Source of the DNA: Saccharothrix australiensis
GTDB taxonomy: Bacteria > Actinomycetota > Actinomycetes > Mycobacteriales > Pseudonocardiaceae
Direction of reading: 5' to 3'
Length of the DNA stretch: 64,000 bases
Assembly (NCBI RefSeq): GCF_003634935.1
Contig: NZ_RBXO01000001.1
Location: 3,187,501 to 3,251,500, forward strand
Part shown: positions 1 to 7,514 of the stretch, piece by piece
How positions within the stretch are numbered: position 1 is the stretch's first letter
How the letters are laid out: every line of letters begins with the position of its first letter
Translations under genes and position numbers: made by a program
The notes under the pieces: model-generated
Told to the model about the DNA's origin: nothing
The model's database searches: none
The model's input: only the letters and a program-made list of their open reading frames with translations

Positions 1-1370
1 GAGCCCGCGAACGGGTCGCCGTAGTAAAACGTCTTGGCCACGTCCGGCAGCACCACCACCAGGCCCTGCGCCTTGGCGCTGTGGTACTCGTGCGGTCCGA
101 GGTCGAAGGTCCGCTCCTGGCCCGCGACGGCCACCTCGTAGTCCAGCCACCCCAGTTGCAGCTTGTCCCACGCGGACAGCTCGTTGGCCCGCGTGCCCGG
201 CGCCTCGCCCGGCTCGCCGACCCGCGTCTGACCCATCAGCGACCACCAGTTGACGCTGTTCGTGCCGCCGGCGGTGTCGTAGTGGTCGGGCAGGCCCAGG
301 TCGTGGCCGTACTCGTGGGCGAACACGCTGACGCCGCCGTTCTCCGGCTGCATCGTGTAGTCGCCGACCCACAGGCCCGTGTCGCCGATCGGCGCGCCGC
401 CCAGCTTGTTCGTGCCCGGACCGGTGTTGTAGTTCTTGAACGCGTAGCCCCGGTGGCTCCAGATCGCGTCCTCGCCCTGCCACGGGTCGCGGTCGGCCTG
501 GTCGCCGCCCGCGTGCACGATCTGGAAGTGGTCGAGGTAGCCGTCGGGTTCGTTGAACTCGCCGTCGCCGTCGAAGTCGTAGCGGTCCCATTCGTCGAAC
601 GCGGCCAGTTCGGCGCGGATCTGCTCCGTGGTGCGGCCCGCCGCCTGCTGGTCGGCGACCCACTGCGTGAGCGCGTCGCGGACCAGTTCGTAGCTGTTGT
701 TGCACACGTTCGCGGCGCACGGGAAGCCGTCGGACCGGCCGTAGCGCGCCTCGTTGTAGCGGACCTTGACCCAGTTGGTCACCGTGCCGGTGACGCTGTA
801 ACGGCCGGACGACTGCTTGTCGTAGTAGTTGGCGACGGAGTTCGCGCCGGGGTCGGTGGCGAAGTACAGGTTCCGGAAGTACTCGCGGCTGAAGTCCGGC
901 TGCCAGATGGTGGTGTTGTCCACCGCGCGGTCGGGCCGCGGGATCTGGTTGTGCAGCGGGCCGTCGAACCGCCGCGGGCCGGGCGTGCCGGGCGCGGTGT
1001 CCCGGTCGGGGTACTCGGGGTGGCGCTCGTCGCCGAACTCGGCGAGCACGACGAAGATCTTGTCGACCTTCTCCCGCTCCAGCTCGACGTACTGGTCCAC
1101 CTTGCCGTTGCGGCCCGCCCGGTCCTTGCCGAGCCTGACCACCGTGCTCGCGCCGCGCCGTTCCGCGGTCGCCTCGCCGGCCAGCACCTTGGCCAGCGCC
1201 TCCTGCCGCAGGGCCCGCCGCTTGTCCTCCAACGGGTGGGGCAGCTCGTCGACCTGCCGCGCCGCGGGTTCGGCGGCGGCGCCCGGCGCGGCGGCCGCGA
1301 CCGCGGGCGTGGCCGTGATGCCGGCCGTGGTCAGCGCGATCGCTGCCGCGGCGACTAAGAGTCTTCGCAC
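1..1370 (-). CDS. Secreted M6-family (immune inhibitor A-like) metalloprotease, 3' end cut by window
   Basis: This is a secreted zinc endopeptidase of family M6. The visible 456 codons begin at GTG 1368-1370, chosen because GGGAGGAACC lies about 7 bases upstream and an export signal (RR, hydrophobic stretch, then Ala-rich region ending near AAAP) follows at once. The catalytic HExxHxxGxxD motif is seen as HEYGHDLGLPDHYDT at about residue 351, followed by a WWSLMG segment that fits the metzincin Met-turn. A DFDGDGEFNEPDGY stretch upstream may bind calcium. The N-terminal 100 residues look like a propeptide. The gene runs off the left edge, so C-terminal domains cannot be judged. It is divergent from the molybdate operon and has its own promoter region (1371-1530). 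Family assignment is firm; substrate is unknown. Confidence 0.93.
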   Translation of the reverse strand, partial: MRRLLVAAAAIALTTAGITATPAVAAAAPGAAAEPAARQVDELPHPLEDKRRALRQEALAKVLAGEATAERRGASTVVRLGKDRAGRNGKVDQYVELEREKVDKIFVVLAEFGDERHPEYPDRDTAPGTPGPRRFDGPLHNQIPRPDRAVDNTTIWQPDFSREYFRNLYFATDPGANSVANYYDKQSSGRYSVTGTVTNWVKVRYNEARYGRSDGFPCAANVCNNSYELVRDALTQWVADQQAAGRTTEQIRAELAAFDEWDRYDFDGDGEFNEPDGYLDHFQIVHAGGDQADRDPWQGEDAIWSHRGYAFKNYNTGPGTNKLGGAPIGDTGLWVGDYTMQPENGGVSVFAHEYGHDLGLPDHYDTAGGTNSVNWWSLMGQTRVGEPGEAPGTRANELSAWDKLQLGWLDYEVAVAGQERTFDLGPHEYHSAKAQGLVVVLPDVAKTFYYGDPFAG

Positions 1371-1531
1371 GAAGGTTCCTCCCTGGTAGGTCACCGCTGG
1401 TGGGTGACGTCGTGCGGGGACCTTACGTAGCGGTTCGCGCGAGCGGCACAGCCGGAAGTCGGGAGCACGGGGACGGGCGGGGGCGGGTCGGCCGGCCGGC
1501 CGGGCGGTGGTTGCGGCGCTGAGGACCGGGG

Positions 1532-1574
1532 AAGTCGCAGGCGACTTTCGTCCCGCGTTTGCGGCGTTTAAGAT
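1532..1574 (+). promoter_or_regulatory. Palindrome and leaderless promoter of the molybdate operon
   Basis: AAGTCGCAGGCGACTT (1532-1547) is a perfect 7-bp-arm palindrome. A -10-like TAAGAT (1569-1574) follows and ends 6 bases before the GTG at 1581, so the transcript is probably leaderless. The palindrome is positioned to act as an operator, plausibly for the HTH/Mop regulator encoded just downstream; that link is inference. Confidence 0.5.
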
Positions 1575-1580
1575 TTCCTG

Positions 1581-1979
1581 GTGCCGAATCTGCGGATCAG
1601 CGAGGCCGCCGCCCTGCTCGGGGTCAGCGACGACACCGTGCGGCGGTGGGTCGACCAGGGCCGGCTGCCCGCCGTCCAGCTCGACAACGGGCGCAAGGGC
1701 GTCGCCGGCCGGGACCTCGCCGAGTTCGCCCAGCGGCTCGCCGAGGCCGTCGAACCCGGCACGACCGTCGCCGCGTCGGCGCGCAACCGGATGAGGGGCA
1801 TCGTCACGCGGGTGGTCAAGGACGTCGTGATGGCGCAGGTCGAGCTCCAGGCCGGGCCGTTCCGGGTCGTGTCGCTGATGAGTCGGGAGGCGGCCGACGA
1901 GCTGGGCCTGGAGGTCGGCAGCGTCGCCGTCGCCTCGATCAAGTCCACGCACGTCGTCGTCGAGATCCCGGAGGGCTGA
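1581..1979 (+). CDS. HTH plus molybdate-binding (TOBE/Mop) regulator
   Basis: A 132-residue protein with an excisionase/MerR-like helix-turn-helix at residues 4-50 (ISEAAALLGVSDDTVRRWVD) joined to a single Mop/TOBE domain (about residues 68-132, RNRMRGIVTRVVKD then VVEIPEG). Mop domains bind molybdate as oligomers; with an N-terminal HTH this is a small stand-in for ModE. It is the first gene of the mod operon, 3 bases before modA, and probably senses cytoplasmic molybdate and controls its own operon. Start GTG 1581 gives the conserved HTH its full length and fits the -10 hexamer 7 bases upstream. It could alternatively be mainly a molybdate store, but the HTH argues for regulation. Confidence 0.88.
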   Translation: MPNLRISEAAALLGVSDDTVRRWVDQGRLPAVQLDNGRKGVAGRDLAEFAQRLAEAVEPGTTVAASARNRMRGIVTRVVKDVVMAQVELQAGPFRVVSLMSREAADELGLEVGSVAVASIKSTHVVVEIPEG

Positions 1980-1982
1980 ACC

Positions 1983-2729
1983 GTGGTCCGCCGCGCGCTC
2001 GCGCTCACCGCCGCGCTCGCGCTCGCCGGGTGCGGCGCGCCGTCGACCGCCGTCACCGGGACCGTGACGGTGTTCGCCGCCGCGTCGCTCACCGAGGCGT
2101 TCACCGCGCTCGGCGGGCAGTTCGAGGCCGCGCACCCCGGCGTGCGGGTGCGGTTCAACTTCGCCGGCAGCTCGGCGCTGGCCAGGCAGCTCGTCGAGGG
2201 CGCGCCCGCCGACGTGTTCGCCTCCGCCGCGCCGGCCAACCTGGAGCAGGTCGTGGCGGCGGGCGGCATCGCGGAGCCACCGGTGGTGTTCGCCCGCAAC
2301 ACCCTCCGGATCGCGGTGCCGAAGGGCAACCCCGGCCGGGTCGCCGGCCTCGCCGACTTCGGCCGGGACGACGCCGCGATCGCCGTGTGCGCCGAGCAGG
2401 TGCCCTGCGGCGCCGCGGCGAAGGCGGTGTTCGCGGCCGCCGGCGTGGCGCCGCGGCCCGACACCGTGGAGCAGGACGTCAAGGCGGCGCTGACCAAGGT
2501 CCGGCTCGGCGAGGTCGACGCGGCCCTGGTGTACCGGACGGACGTGCGGGCGGCCGGCGCGGACGTGGAGGGCATCGCGTTCCCGGAGGCGGAGCGGGCC
2601 GCCAACGACTACCCGATCGCGCCGCTGAAGGCGGCGCCCAACGGGGCGGGCGCGCGGGCGTTCGTGGACCTCGTGCGGTCCGAGCGGGGCCGGGCGGTGC
2701 TCGCGGACGCGGGGTTCGACACACCGTGA
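1983..2729 (+). CDS. modA: Molybdate ABC transporter, substrate-binding lipoprotein
   Basis: Extracytoplasmic molybdate/tungstate-binding protein, 248 residues. The N terminus is a lipoprotein signal with lipobox LALAGC (lipidated Cys17). ModA hallmarks are visible: TVFAAASLTEAFTAL, FNFAGSSALARQLVEGAPADVFASA (oxyanion-binding Ser/Gly residues) and a C-terminal YRTDV segment. It captures oxyanion outside the membrane and delivers it to ModBC. It starts 3 bases after the regulator and its stop overlaps the modB start (GTGA), so it is co-translated with the permease. Confidence 0.95.
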   Translation: MVRRALALTAALALAGCGAPSTAVTGTVTVFAAASLTEAFTALGGQFEAAHPGVRVRFNFAGSSALARQLVEGAPADVFASAAPANLEQVVAAGGIAEPPVVFARNTLRIAVPKGNPGRVAGLADFGRDDAAIAVCAEQVPCGAAAKAVFAAAGVAPRPDTVEQDVKAALTKVRLGEVDAALVYRTDVRAAGADVEGIAFPEAERAANDYPIAPLKAAPNGAGARAFVDLVRSERGRAVLADAGFDTP

Positions 2730-3526
2730 CGGCGCGTCGGGTGCGGCGGCGAACGCCGGTGGCGCTGGCGCTGCCCGCCGTGCTGGGGCTGGCGTTCCTG
2801 CTGGTCCCGTTGGCGGGCCTGCTCGTGCGCACGCCGTGGGCGTCGCTGCCCGGCCGGCTGCTGAGCGCCGAGGTGGGCGAGGCGCTGCGGCTCTCCGTGG
2901 TCTGCGCGAGCCTCGCGACGGCGGTGTGCCTGGTGCTCGGCGTGCCGCTGGCGTGGCTGCTGGCCCGCGCCGACCTGCCGGGGCGCGGCCTGCTGCGCGC
3001 GCTGGTGACCGTGCCGCTGGTGCTGCCGCCGGTGGTGGGCGGCGTGGCGCTGCTGCTGGTGCTGGGCAGGCGGGGGCTGATCGGGCAGCACCTCGACGCG
3101 TGGTTCGGGGTGTCGCTGCCGTTCACCACCGCCGGCGTGGTCGTGGCGGAGGCGTTCGTGGCGATGCCGTTCCTGGTCATCTCGGTGGAGGGCGCGCTGC
3201 GGGCCGCCGACCCCCGGCACGAGGAGGCCGCCGCGACCCTGGGCGCGTCCCGGCTGCTCGCGTTCCGCCGGGTCACGCTGCCCTCGATCGCGCCGGGCGT
3301 GGTGGCGGGCGCGGTGCTGTGCTGGGCCCGCGCGCTGGGCGAGTTCGGCGCGACCATCACCTTCGCGGGCAACTTCCCCGGCGAGACGACGACCACGCCG
3401 CTGGCGGTCTACCTGGCCCTGGAGACCGACCCGGACGCGGCGGTCGTGCTCAGCGTCGTGCTGCTGCTGGTGTCGGTGGGCGTGCTGGCCGGGCTGCGCG
3501 ACCGGTGGATCGGGGGGTCGCCGTGA
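2726..3526 (+). CDS. modB: Molybdate ABC transporter permease
   Basis: Inner-membrane permease of 266 residues with about five or six hydrophobic segments and the BPD_transp EAA loop (EEAAATLGASRLLAFRRV) that docks onto the ATPase. The start GTG 2726 overlaps the modA stop by four bases (GTGA). The normal pattern would continue with the next start in the GTGA at 3523-3526, but here that GTG opens only a 15-codon frame because the junction has been duplicated (see 3501-3571). Family call is firm from sequence and operon order. Confidence 0.94.
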   Translation: MTARRVRRRTPVALALPAVLGLAFLLVPLAGLLVRTPWASLPGRLLSAEVGEALRLSVVCASLATAVCLVLGVPLAWLLARADLPGRGLLRALVTVPLVLPPVVGGVALLLVLGRRGLIGQHLDAWFGVSLPFTTAGVVVAEAFVAMPFLVISVEGALRAADPRHEEAAATLGASRLLAFRRVTLPSIAPGVVAGAVLCWARALGEFGATITFAGNFPGETTTTPLAVYLALETDPDAAVVLSVVLLLVSVGVLAGLRDRWIGGSP

Positions 3527-3571
3527 CCGCGCCGCGCGCCGGCCACCGGTGGATCGGGGCGGCGTCGTGAC
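3501..3571 (+). repeat. 44-bp imperfect tandem duplication across the modB/modC junction
   Basis: ACCGGTGGATCGGGG begins at 3501 and again at 3545, offset 44 bp; both copies end in (T/C)CGYCGTGAC-like sequence. The first copy is the end of modB, the second contains the probable modC start. Between them GTG 3523 opens a 15-codon frame (VTAPRAGHRWIGAAS) whose stop overlaps GTG 3567, again as GTGA. Confidence 0.8.
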
Positions 3572-4616
3572 GGTGCGCGCCCGGCTCCGCGTCACCCGCG
3601 ACCGGTTCCGGCTGGACCTGGACCTGACCGTCGCGCCGGGCGAGGTCGTCGCCCTGCTCGGCCCCAACGGCGCGGGCAAGACCACGGCGCTGCGCGCGCT
3701 GGCCGGCCTCCTGCCGCTCACCGCCGGGCACATCGACCTGGACGGCGTGCCGTGGGACGAGCCGCCGGGCGCCTTCGTGCCGCCCGAGCGCCGCCCGATC
3801 GGCGTGGTGTTCCAGGACTACCTGCTGTTCAACCACCTGACGGCGCTGGAGAACGTCGCGTTCGGCCCGCGCGCCCGCGGCACGCGCCGCGCCGCCGCCC
3901 GCGCGATCGCCCGCGACTGGCTGGACCGCGTCGGTCTGGCGGAGCACGCGCACGCCAAGCCCCGCGCCCTGTCCGGCGGACAGGCGCAACGGGTGGCGCT
4001 CGCCCGCGCCCTCGCGACCGGCCCGCGCCTGCTGCTGCTCGACGAGCCGCTGGCCGCGCTGGACGCGAGCACCCGCCTCGCCGTGCGCGCCGAGCTGGGC
4101 CGCCACCTCGCCGGGTTCGCCGGCCACGCGCTGGTGGTCACCCACGACCCGCTGGACGCGATGGTGCTGGCCGACCGCCTGGTGATCGTCGAGGGCGGCC
4201 GCGCGGTGCAGGAGGGGCCGCCCGCCGAGGTGGCCCGCCGACCGCGCACGGACTACGTGGCCGCGCTGGTCGGGCTCAACCTGTACCGGGGCGAGGCGCG
4301 CGGCACGACCGTCACCGTGGCCGGCGGCGGCGTGCTGACCGTCGCCGAACCCGCGTCCGGCGCGGTGCACCTGGCGTTCGCGCCCAGCGCCGTCAGCGTC
4401 CACCGGGAGCCGCCCGGCGGCAGCCCGCGCAACGCGTGGCGGGTCACCGTGGCCGGCGTCGAGCAGCACGGGCACACCACCCGGCTCCGCCTGGACGGCG
4501 CGCCGCCCGTGCTGGCCGACATCACCGCGGCGACCCTGGCCGACCTGCGGGTGCGACCCGGCGACGTGGTGTGGGTGGCGCTCAAGGCCACCGAGATCCG
4601 CACCTATCCCGCCTGA
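3567..4616 (+). CDS. modC: Molybdate ABC transporter ATPase
   Basis: ATP-binding subunit, 349 residues from GTG 3567. Walker A GPNGAGKTT is at residues 32-40, Q-loop Gln83, signature LSGGQ at 135-139 and Walker B LLLLDEP at 155-161. The last ~100 residues form a TOBE domain (VHLAFAPSAVSVH, then VWVALKATEI), as in ModC proteins, which may bind molybdate and feed back on transport. GTG 3567 is preferred over GTG 3549 because it reproduces the GTGA coupling used by the rest of the operon. The promoter-proximal genes 1581-3526 are co-transcribed with it. Confidence 0.93.
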   Translation: MTVRARLRVTRDRFRLDLDLTVAPGEVVALLGPNGAGKTTALRALAGLLPLTAGHIDLDGVPWDEPPGAFVPPERRPIGVVFQDYLLFNHLTALENVAFGPRARGTRRAAARAIARDWLDRVGLAEHAHAKPRALSGGQAQRVALARALATGPRLLLLDEPLAALDASTRLAVRAELGRHLAGFAGHALVVTHDPLDAMVLADRLVIVEGGRAVQEGPPAEVARRPRTDYVAALVGLNLYRGEARGTTVTVAGGGVLTVAEPASGAVHLAFAPSAVSVHREPPGGSPRNAWRVTVAGVEQHGHTTRLRLDGAPPVLADITAATLADLRVRPGDVVWVALKATEIRTYPA

Positions 4617-4874
4617 CGATGCGCGGATCGGGCAGCCACATTCACCCGAATGGCGGGCCGAGTCCGGGGTGGACGGTCGACGTGCCGGTTTTCCGCCCGC
4701 GCTCGCCGCGGAATGCCGGTTGCGCACGGTGAGCGCGGTGCCGGGGCGGACCGCGCCGGGTTCACTGGATCGGATTAATGGGGGCTATTCCGCACGAGAA
4801 TAGCTTCAAGATCATTGTGCTAGCGTCGGGCCGTACCGACAAAATGGCCGCCGACATTCGGAAAGGCATGAGGT

Positions 4875-5465
4875 GTGAAGCGTTTCCTCCCCCTGCTCGG
4901 TGCCACCGTGGCGCTCGTCGCCACCGCAGGCACCGCCACGGCGTTCACCCCGGACGAGCACGCCTCCCACGAGGGGCACGGTCGCGGCGGCGTCGTGGTG
5001 ACCACCGGGCGGTTCGCGCCGCCCGAGAGCGCGACCAACGCGTTCACCTACGACACCGCGCTCATCGAGCCGGGCTCCAAGGTCATGGTGGTGGCGGTGC
5101 CCAAGCGGCACTCGACCAAGGTCCAGCTGAGCGTGTACGGGCTCGTGCCCAACCGCACCTACGGCTCGCACGCCCACCAGAAGCCGTGCGGGCAGCTGCC
5201 CGCCGACTCGGGCGCGCACCACCAGCACGTGGTCGACCCCGTCCAGCCGTCCGTCGACCCGGCGTACGCCAACCCGAAGAACGAGATCTGGCTCGACTTC
5301 ACCACCGACGCGCGCGGGCGCGCCACGGTGACGACCGTGGTGCCGTGGCAGTTCGCCGACCGGCGCGCGGGGTCGGTCGTGATCCACGCCGAGAAGACCG
5401 CCACCGAGCCCGGCAAGGCGGGCACCGCCGGTCCGCGACTGGGCTGCGCGACCGTCAAGTTCTAG
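4875..5465 (+). CDS. sodC: Secreted Cu/Zn superoxide dismutase family protein
   Basis: A 196-residue exported protein that should dismutate superoxide outside the membrane. Residues 1-23 are a signal peptide (cleavage near ATA-F). Candidate metal ligands are H99 and H101 (SHAH), H115/H116/H118 (GAHHQH), D141 (WLDF) and H171 (VVIHAEK); C105 and C191 would make the conserved disulfide. The His-rich N-terminal stretch (DEHASHEGHG) could bind extra metal. Start GTG 4875 follows GGAAAGGC. The upstream 258 bases contain no other gene. It has its own terminator at 5493-5524 and is a single-gene unit. The motif set matches actinobacterial SodC; activity is inferred. Confidence 0.85.
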   Translation: MKRFLPLLGATVALVATAGTATAFTPDEHASHEGHGRGGVVVTTGRFAPPESATNAFTYDTALIEPGSKVMVVAVPKRHSTKVQLSVYGLVPNRTYGSHAHQKPCGQLPADSGAHHQHVVDPVQPSVDPAYANPKNEIWLDFTTDARGRATVTTVVPWQFADRRAGSVVIHAEKTATEPGKAGTAGPRLGCATVKF

Positions 5466-5492
5466 GTCCGGCCGGGAATCCCACGCTGCCGG

Positions 5493-5524
5493 CGGTGGGC
5501 GGGAAGTCCTGATCCCGCCCACCG
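5493..5524 (+). terminator. Rho-independent-like hairpin after sodC
   Basis: CGGTGGGCGGGA (5493-5504) pairs perfectly with TCCCGCCCACCG (5513-5524) around an 8-base loop. There is no T-run, which is usual for actinobacterial terminators. Confidence 0.7.
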
Positions 5525-5687
5525 TGCGGGAGCGGCGCGGTTGTCGGGGCGCCTGGTCGCCACCCGTCGCGCCGCAGGCGCCCCGGAGTCACCGGGTGCG
5601 CGTGGCGCGGCGGATCGCGGGAACCGCGAGCGCCCCTCGGCCGCGACGGGCCGTCGGCGCTCGACGCACGCGCGCCGGTGCCGCACG

Positions 5688-5693
5688 TAAGCT
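5688..5693 (+). promoter_or_regulatory. -10 hexamer of the sirtuin gene
   Basis: TAAGCT ends 6 bases before GTG 5700, so the message is probably leaderless. No clear -35 was recognised. Confidence 0.5.
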
Positions 5694-5699
5694 GGGGCG

Positions 5700-6584
5700 G
5701 TGCGCACACGTCCGACGCTGACCTGGACCGCCTCGGGTGCGCCGCTGCCGCGCACGACGAGCCTGGCCGAGGTCGTCCGGGTGGTCGCCGAAGGGGACGT
5801 GGTCGTGCTCAGCGGCGCGGGCCTGTCCACCGAGTCGGGCATCCCCGACTACCGCGGCGCGGCGGGCAGCCTCCGCAGGCACACCCCGATGACCTACGAC
5901 GAGTTCACCGGCGGCGAGGCCGGTCGGCGGCGGTACTGGGCCCGCAGCCACCTGGGGTGGCGCACGATCGCCCGCGCGCACCCCAACGCGGGTCACCACG
6001 CCGTCGCGGCGCTGCGCGCCGAGGGCTTCCTGTCCGGGGTGATCACCCAGAACGTGGACGGCCTGCACCACGCGGCGGGCACGGTGGACGCCGTCGAGCT
6101 GCACGGCAACCTGGACCGGGTCGTCTGCCTGGGCTGCCGGCGGTCGAGCCCGCGCGAGGAGCTGGACCGCAGGCTGCGGGCGGCGAACCCGGACTTCACC
6201 GCGACCGCGTCCAGGGTCAACCCGGACGGCGACGTGGACCTCTCCGACGACGACGTGCGCGGCTTCCGCGTGGTGCCGTGCGCGGACTGCGGCGGCGTGC
6301 TGAAGCCGGACGTGGTCTTCTTCGGCGAGAACGTGCCGCGCCCGCGCGTGGAGGAGTGCTACCGCCTGGTCGACGCCGCCCGCGCGGTGCTCGTGCTGGG
6401 CTCGTCGCTGGCGGTCATGTCGGGGCTGCGGTTCGTCCGGCACGCGGCGAAGGCGGGCAAGCCGGTCGTGATCGTGAACCGGGGCGAGACCAGGGGCGAC
6501 GAGCACGCGGCGGTCCGGGTCGACCTGCCGCTCGGCCGGGCGCTCACCGAGGTGCGCGAGGCGGTGCGGAAAACCCTTTCGTGA
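5700..6584 (+). CDS. SIR2-family NAD-dependent protein deacylase
   Basis: Cytoplasmic sirtuin of 294 residues that removes acyl groups from protein lysines using NAD+. The NAD-binding loop GAGLSTESGIPDYRG spans 39-53, TQNVD is at 116-120, the catalytic base is H135 (ELHGN), and a zinc site is formed by C143/C146 (CLGC) and C194/C197 (CADC). VVFFGENVP and the C-terminal GSSLAV motif are also present. The long N-terminal region and motif spacing resemble the SIRT4-like (class II) bacterial sirtuins. It is monocistronic between the sodC terminator and a 177-base gap. Confidence 0.93.
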   Translation: MRTRPTLTWTASGAPLPRTTSLAEVVRVVAEGDVVVLSGAGLSTESGIPDYRGAAGSLRRHTPMTYDEFTGGEAGRRRYWARSHLGWRTIARAHPNAGHHAVAALRAEGFLSGVITQNVDGLHHAAGTVDAVELHGNLDRVVCLGCRRSSPREELDRRLRAANPDFTATASRVNPDGDVDLSDDDVRGFRVVPCADCGGVLKPDVVFFGENVPRPRVEECYRLVDAARAVLVLGSSLAVMSGLRFVRHAAKAGKPVVIVNRGETRGDEHAAVRVDLPLGRALTEVREAVRKTLS

Positions 6585-6761
6585 CAAGGGTTGGCGCTTG
6601 TCAGTCCACAGTGGACCCGCCTGGTGGGTCGTGCGGCGCGGTCCGCTCCGGTTCACCCTGATGTCGCAGCATGTTCCTGTGCCGCAACGGGTATTCGAGT
6701 CGCACACCCGGTGCGGCCCGTCCACCCCGGCGGCGCCGCCTCTTCCCGCAAGGAGGTCGTG

Positions 6762-6938
6762 ATGGCACATGTCCGGGACTTGATCGACATCCGCAGCGGC
6801 GACGAGTTCGACCAGCCCATACCGTACGGCCTGGTGTACCCGTTGCGCACGGCGGACGGTTCCGCGCCGCCCAGCCAGCGCGGTCGCACCTGGGAGCACC
6901 TCACCGCGTCCGGGCGGGAACTGCGCCCGGTGCGGTAG
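6762..6938 (+). CDS. Small hypothetical protein, 58 residues
   Basis: Starts at ATG 6762 behind a near-perfect Shine-Dalgarno (AAGGAGG, 6750-6756) with ideal spacing, which supports expression even though the product is not recognised. The protein (MAHVRDLIDIRSGDEF at the start) has no signal peptide or membrane segment, is rich in Arg and Asp, and holds no Cys. It lies alone between the sirtuin gene and the convergent merR-type gene. An in-frame upstream start at 6591 exists but lacks a ribosome site. Confidence 0.55.
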   Translation: MAHVRDLIDIRSGDEFDQPIPYGLVYPLRTADGSAPPSQRGRTWEHLTASGRELRPVR

Positions 6939-7078
6939 CGGTCGGGCCGCACGTCGGCGCGCCACCGCCCGCGTGCGGTTCGCCGGCGGGCGCATCCTTG
7001 CACGGCAACGGGAACCGTGACCGCGGCGGCGCGCCGACCCCCGCGCCCCGCGGTCCGGTCGCCCGCTCGGCGGGCGGC

Positions 7079-7450
7079 TCAGGACGCCCGGTCGTACGCG
7101 CGGACCGCGTCGAGGTACGCGGAGATCGCGTCGCGGTTGCGGGTCAGGCAGCGGATGCGCTCGGTCATCCGGTCGCGCTCCCGCTCCAGCGTCGCGATCA
7201 TCTCGGGCGTGGCGTCGGGGAAGTAGATCACCCTGGGCTTGTCCAGGCACGGCAGGATCTGCTTGATGATCCGCGTGGGCAGGCCGGCGTCGAGCAGGCC
7301 GCGCACCTGGAGCACCCGGTCGACCATGCCCTCGTCGTAGGAGCGGTACCCGTTGGCGCACCGGGTGGAGACGATCAGGCCGCGCTCCTCGTAGTAGCGC
7401 AGCAGGCGGCGGGACGCGCCCGTCCGCGCGGACAGCTCGCCGATGCGCAT
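7079..7450 (-). CDS. MerR-family transcriptional regulator
   Basis: A 123-residue MerR-type activator/repressor. Residues 1-38 hold the winged HTH (MRIGELSARTGASRRLLRYY) and residues 39-70 the wing and linker (NGYRSYDEGMVDRV), followed by a helical dimerisation region and a short effector tail with Cys (LPCLDKP, RIRCLT). No metal-binding CxxC set is seen, so an organic inducer is more likely. Start ATG 7450 follows GAGGTGG. It is divergent from an MFS exporter with a MerR-type dyad between them, so it very probably controls that exporter. Confidence 0.9.
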   Translation of the reverse strand: MRIGELSARTGASRRLLRYYEERGLIVSTRCANGYRSYDEGMVDRVLQVRGLLDAGLPTRIIKQILPCLDKPRVIYFPDATPEMIATLERERDRMTERIRCLTRNRDAISAYLDAVRAYDRAS

Positions 7451-7474
7451 GTGCGCCACCTCACTGGTCTCGGG

Positions 7475-7510
7475 TTGACCTTCACACTGGTGTGATGGTT
7501 CGAGCATACG
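7475..7510 (+). promoter_or_regulatory. MerR-type operator/promoter between merR-like gene and MFS gene
   Basis: A 22-bp dyad (7478-7499; ACCTTCACAC then TG then GTGTGATGGT) has arms matching at 9 of 10 positions and overlaps a TTGACC at 7475-7480. A -10-like CATACG (7505-7510) ends 4 bases before ATG 7515, suggesting a near-leaderless transcript. The form is that of MerR-family operators. Confidence 0.7.
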
Positions 7511-7514
7511 ACGC

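Noticed and set aside
81..1358. 425-codon forward open frame over the metalloprotease gene
   Set aside because: Antisense shadow of the M6 gene; Val/Arg-rich composition typical of the reverse of GC-rich code.
5606..5640. GGGAAC upstream of the sirtuin as a seventh ECF-type promoter
   Set aside because: The 17-base position holds CGCG rather than CGAC, and the sirtuin has a better -10 next to its start.
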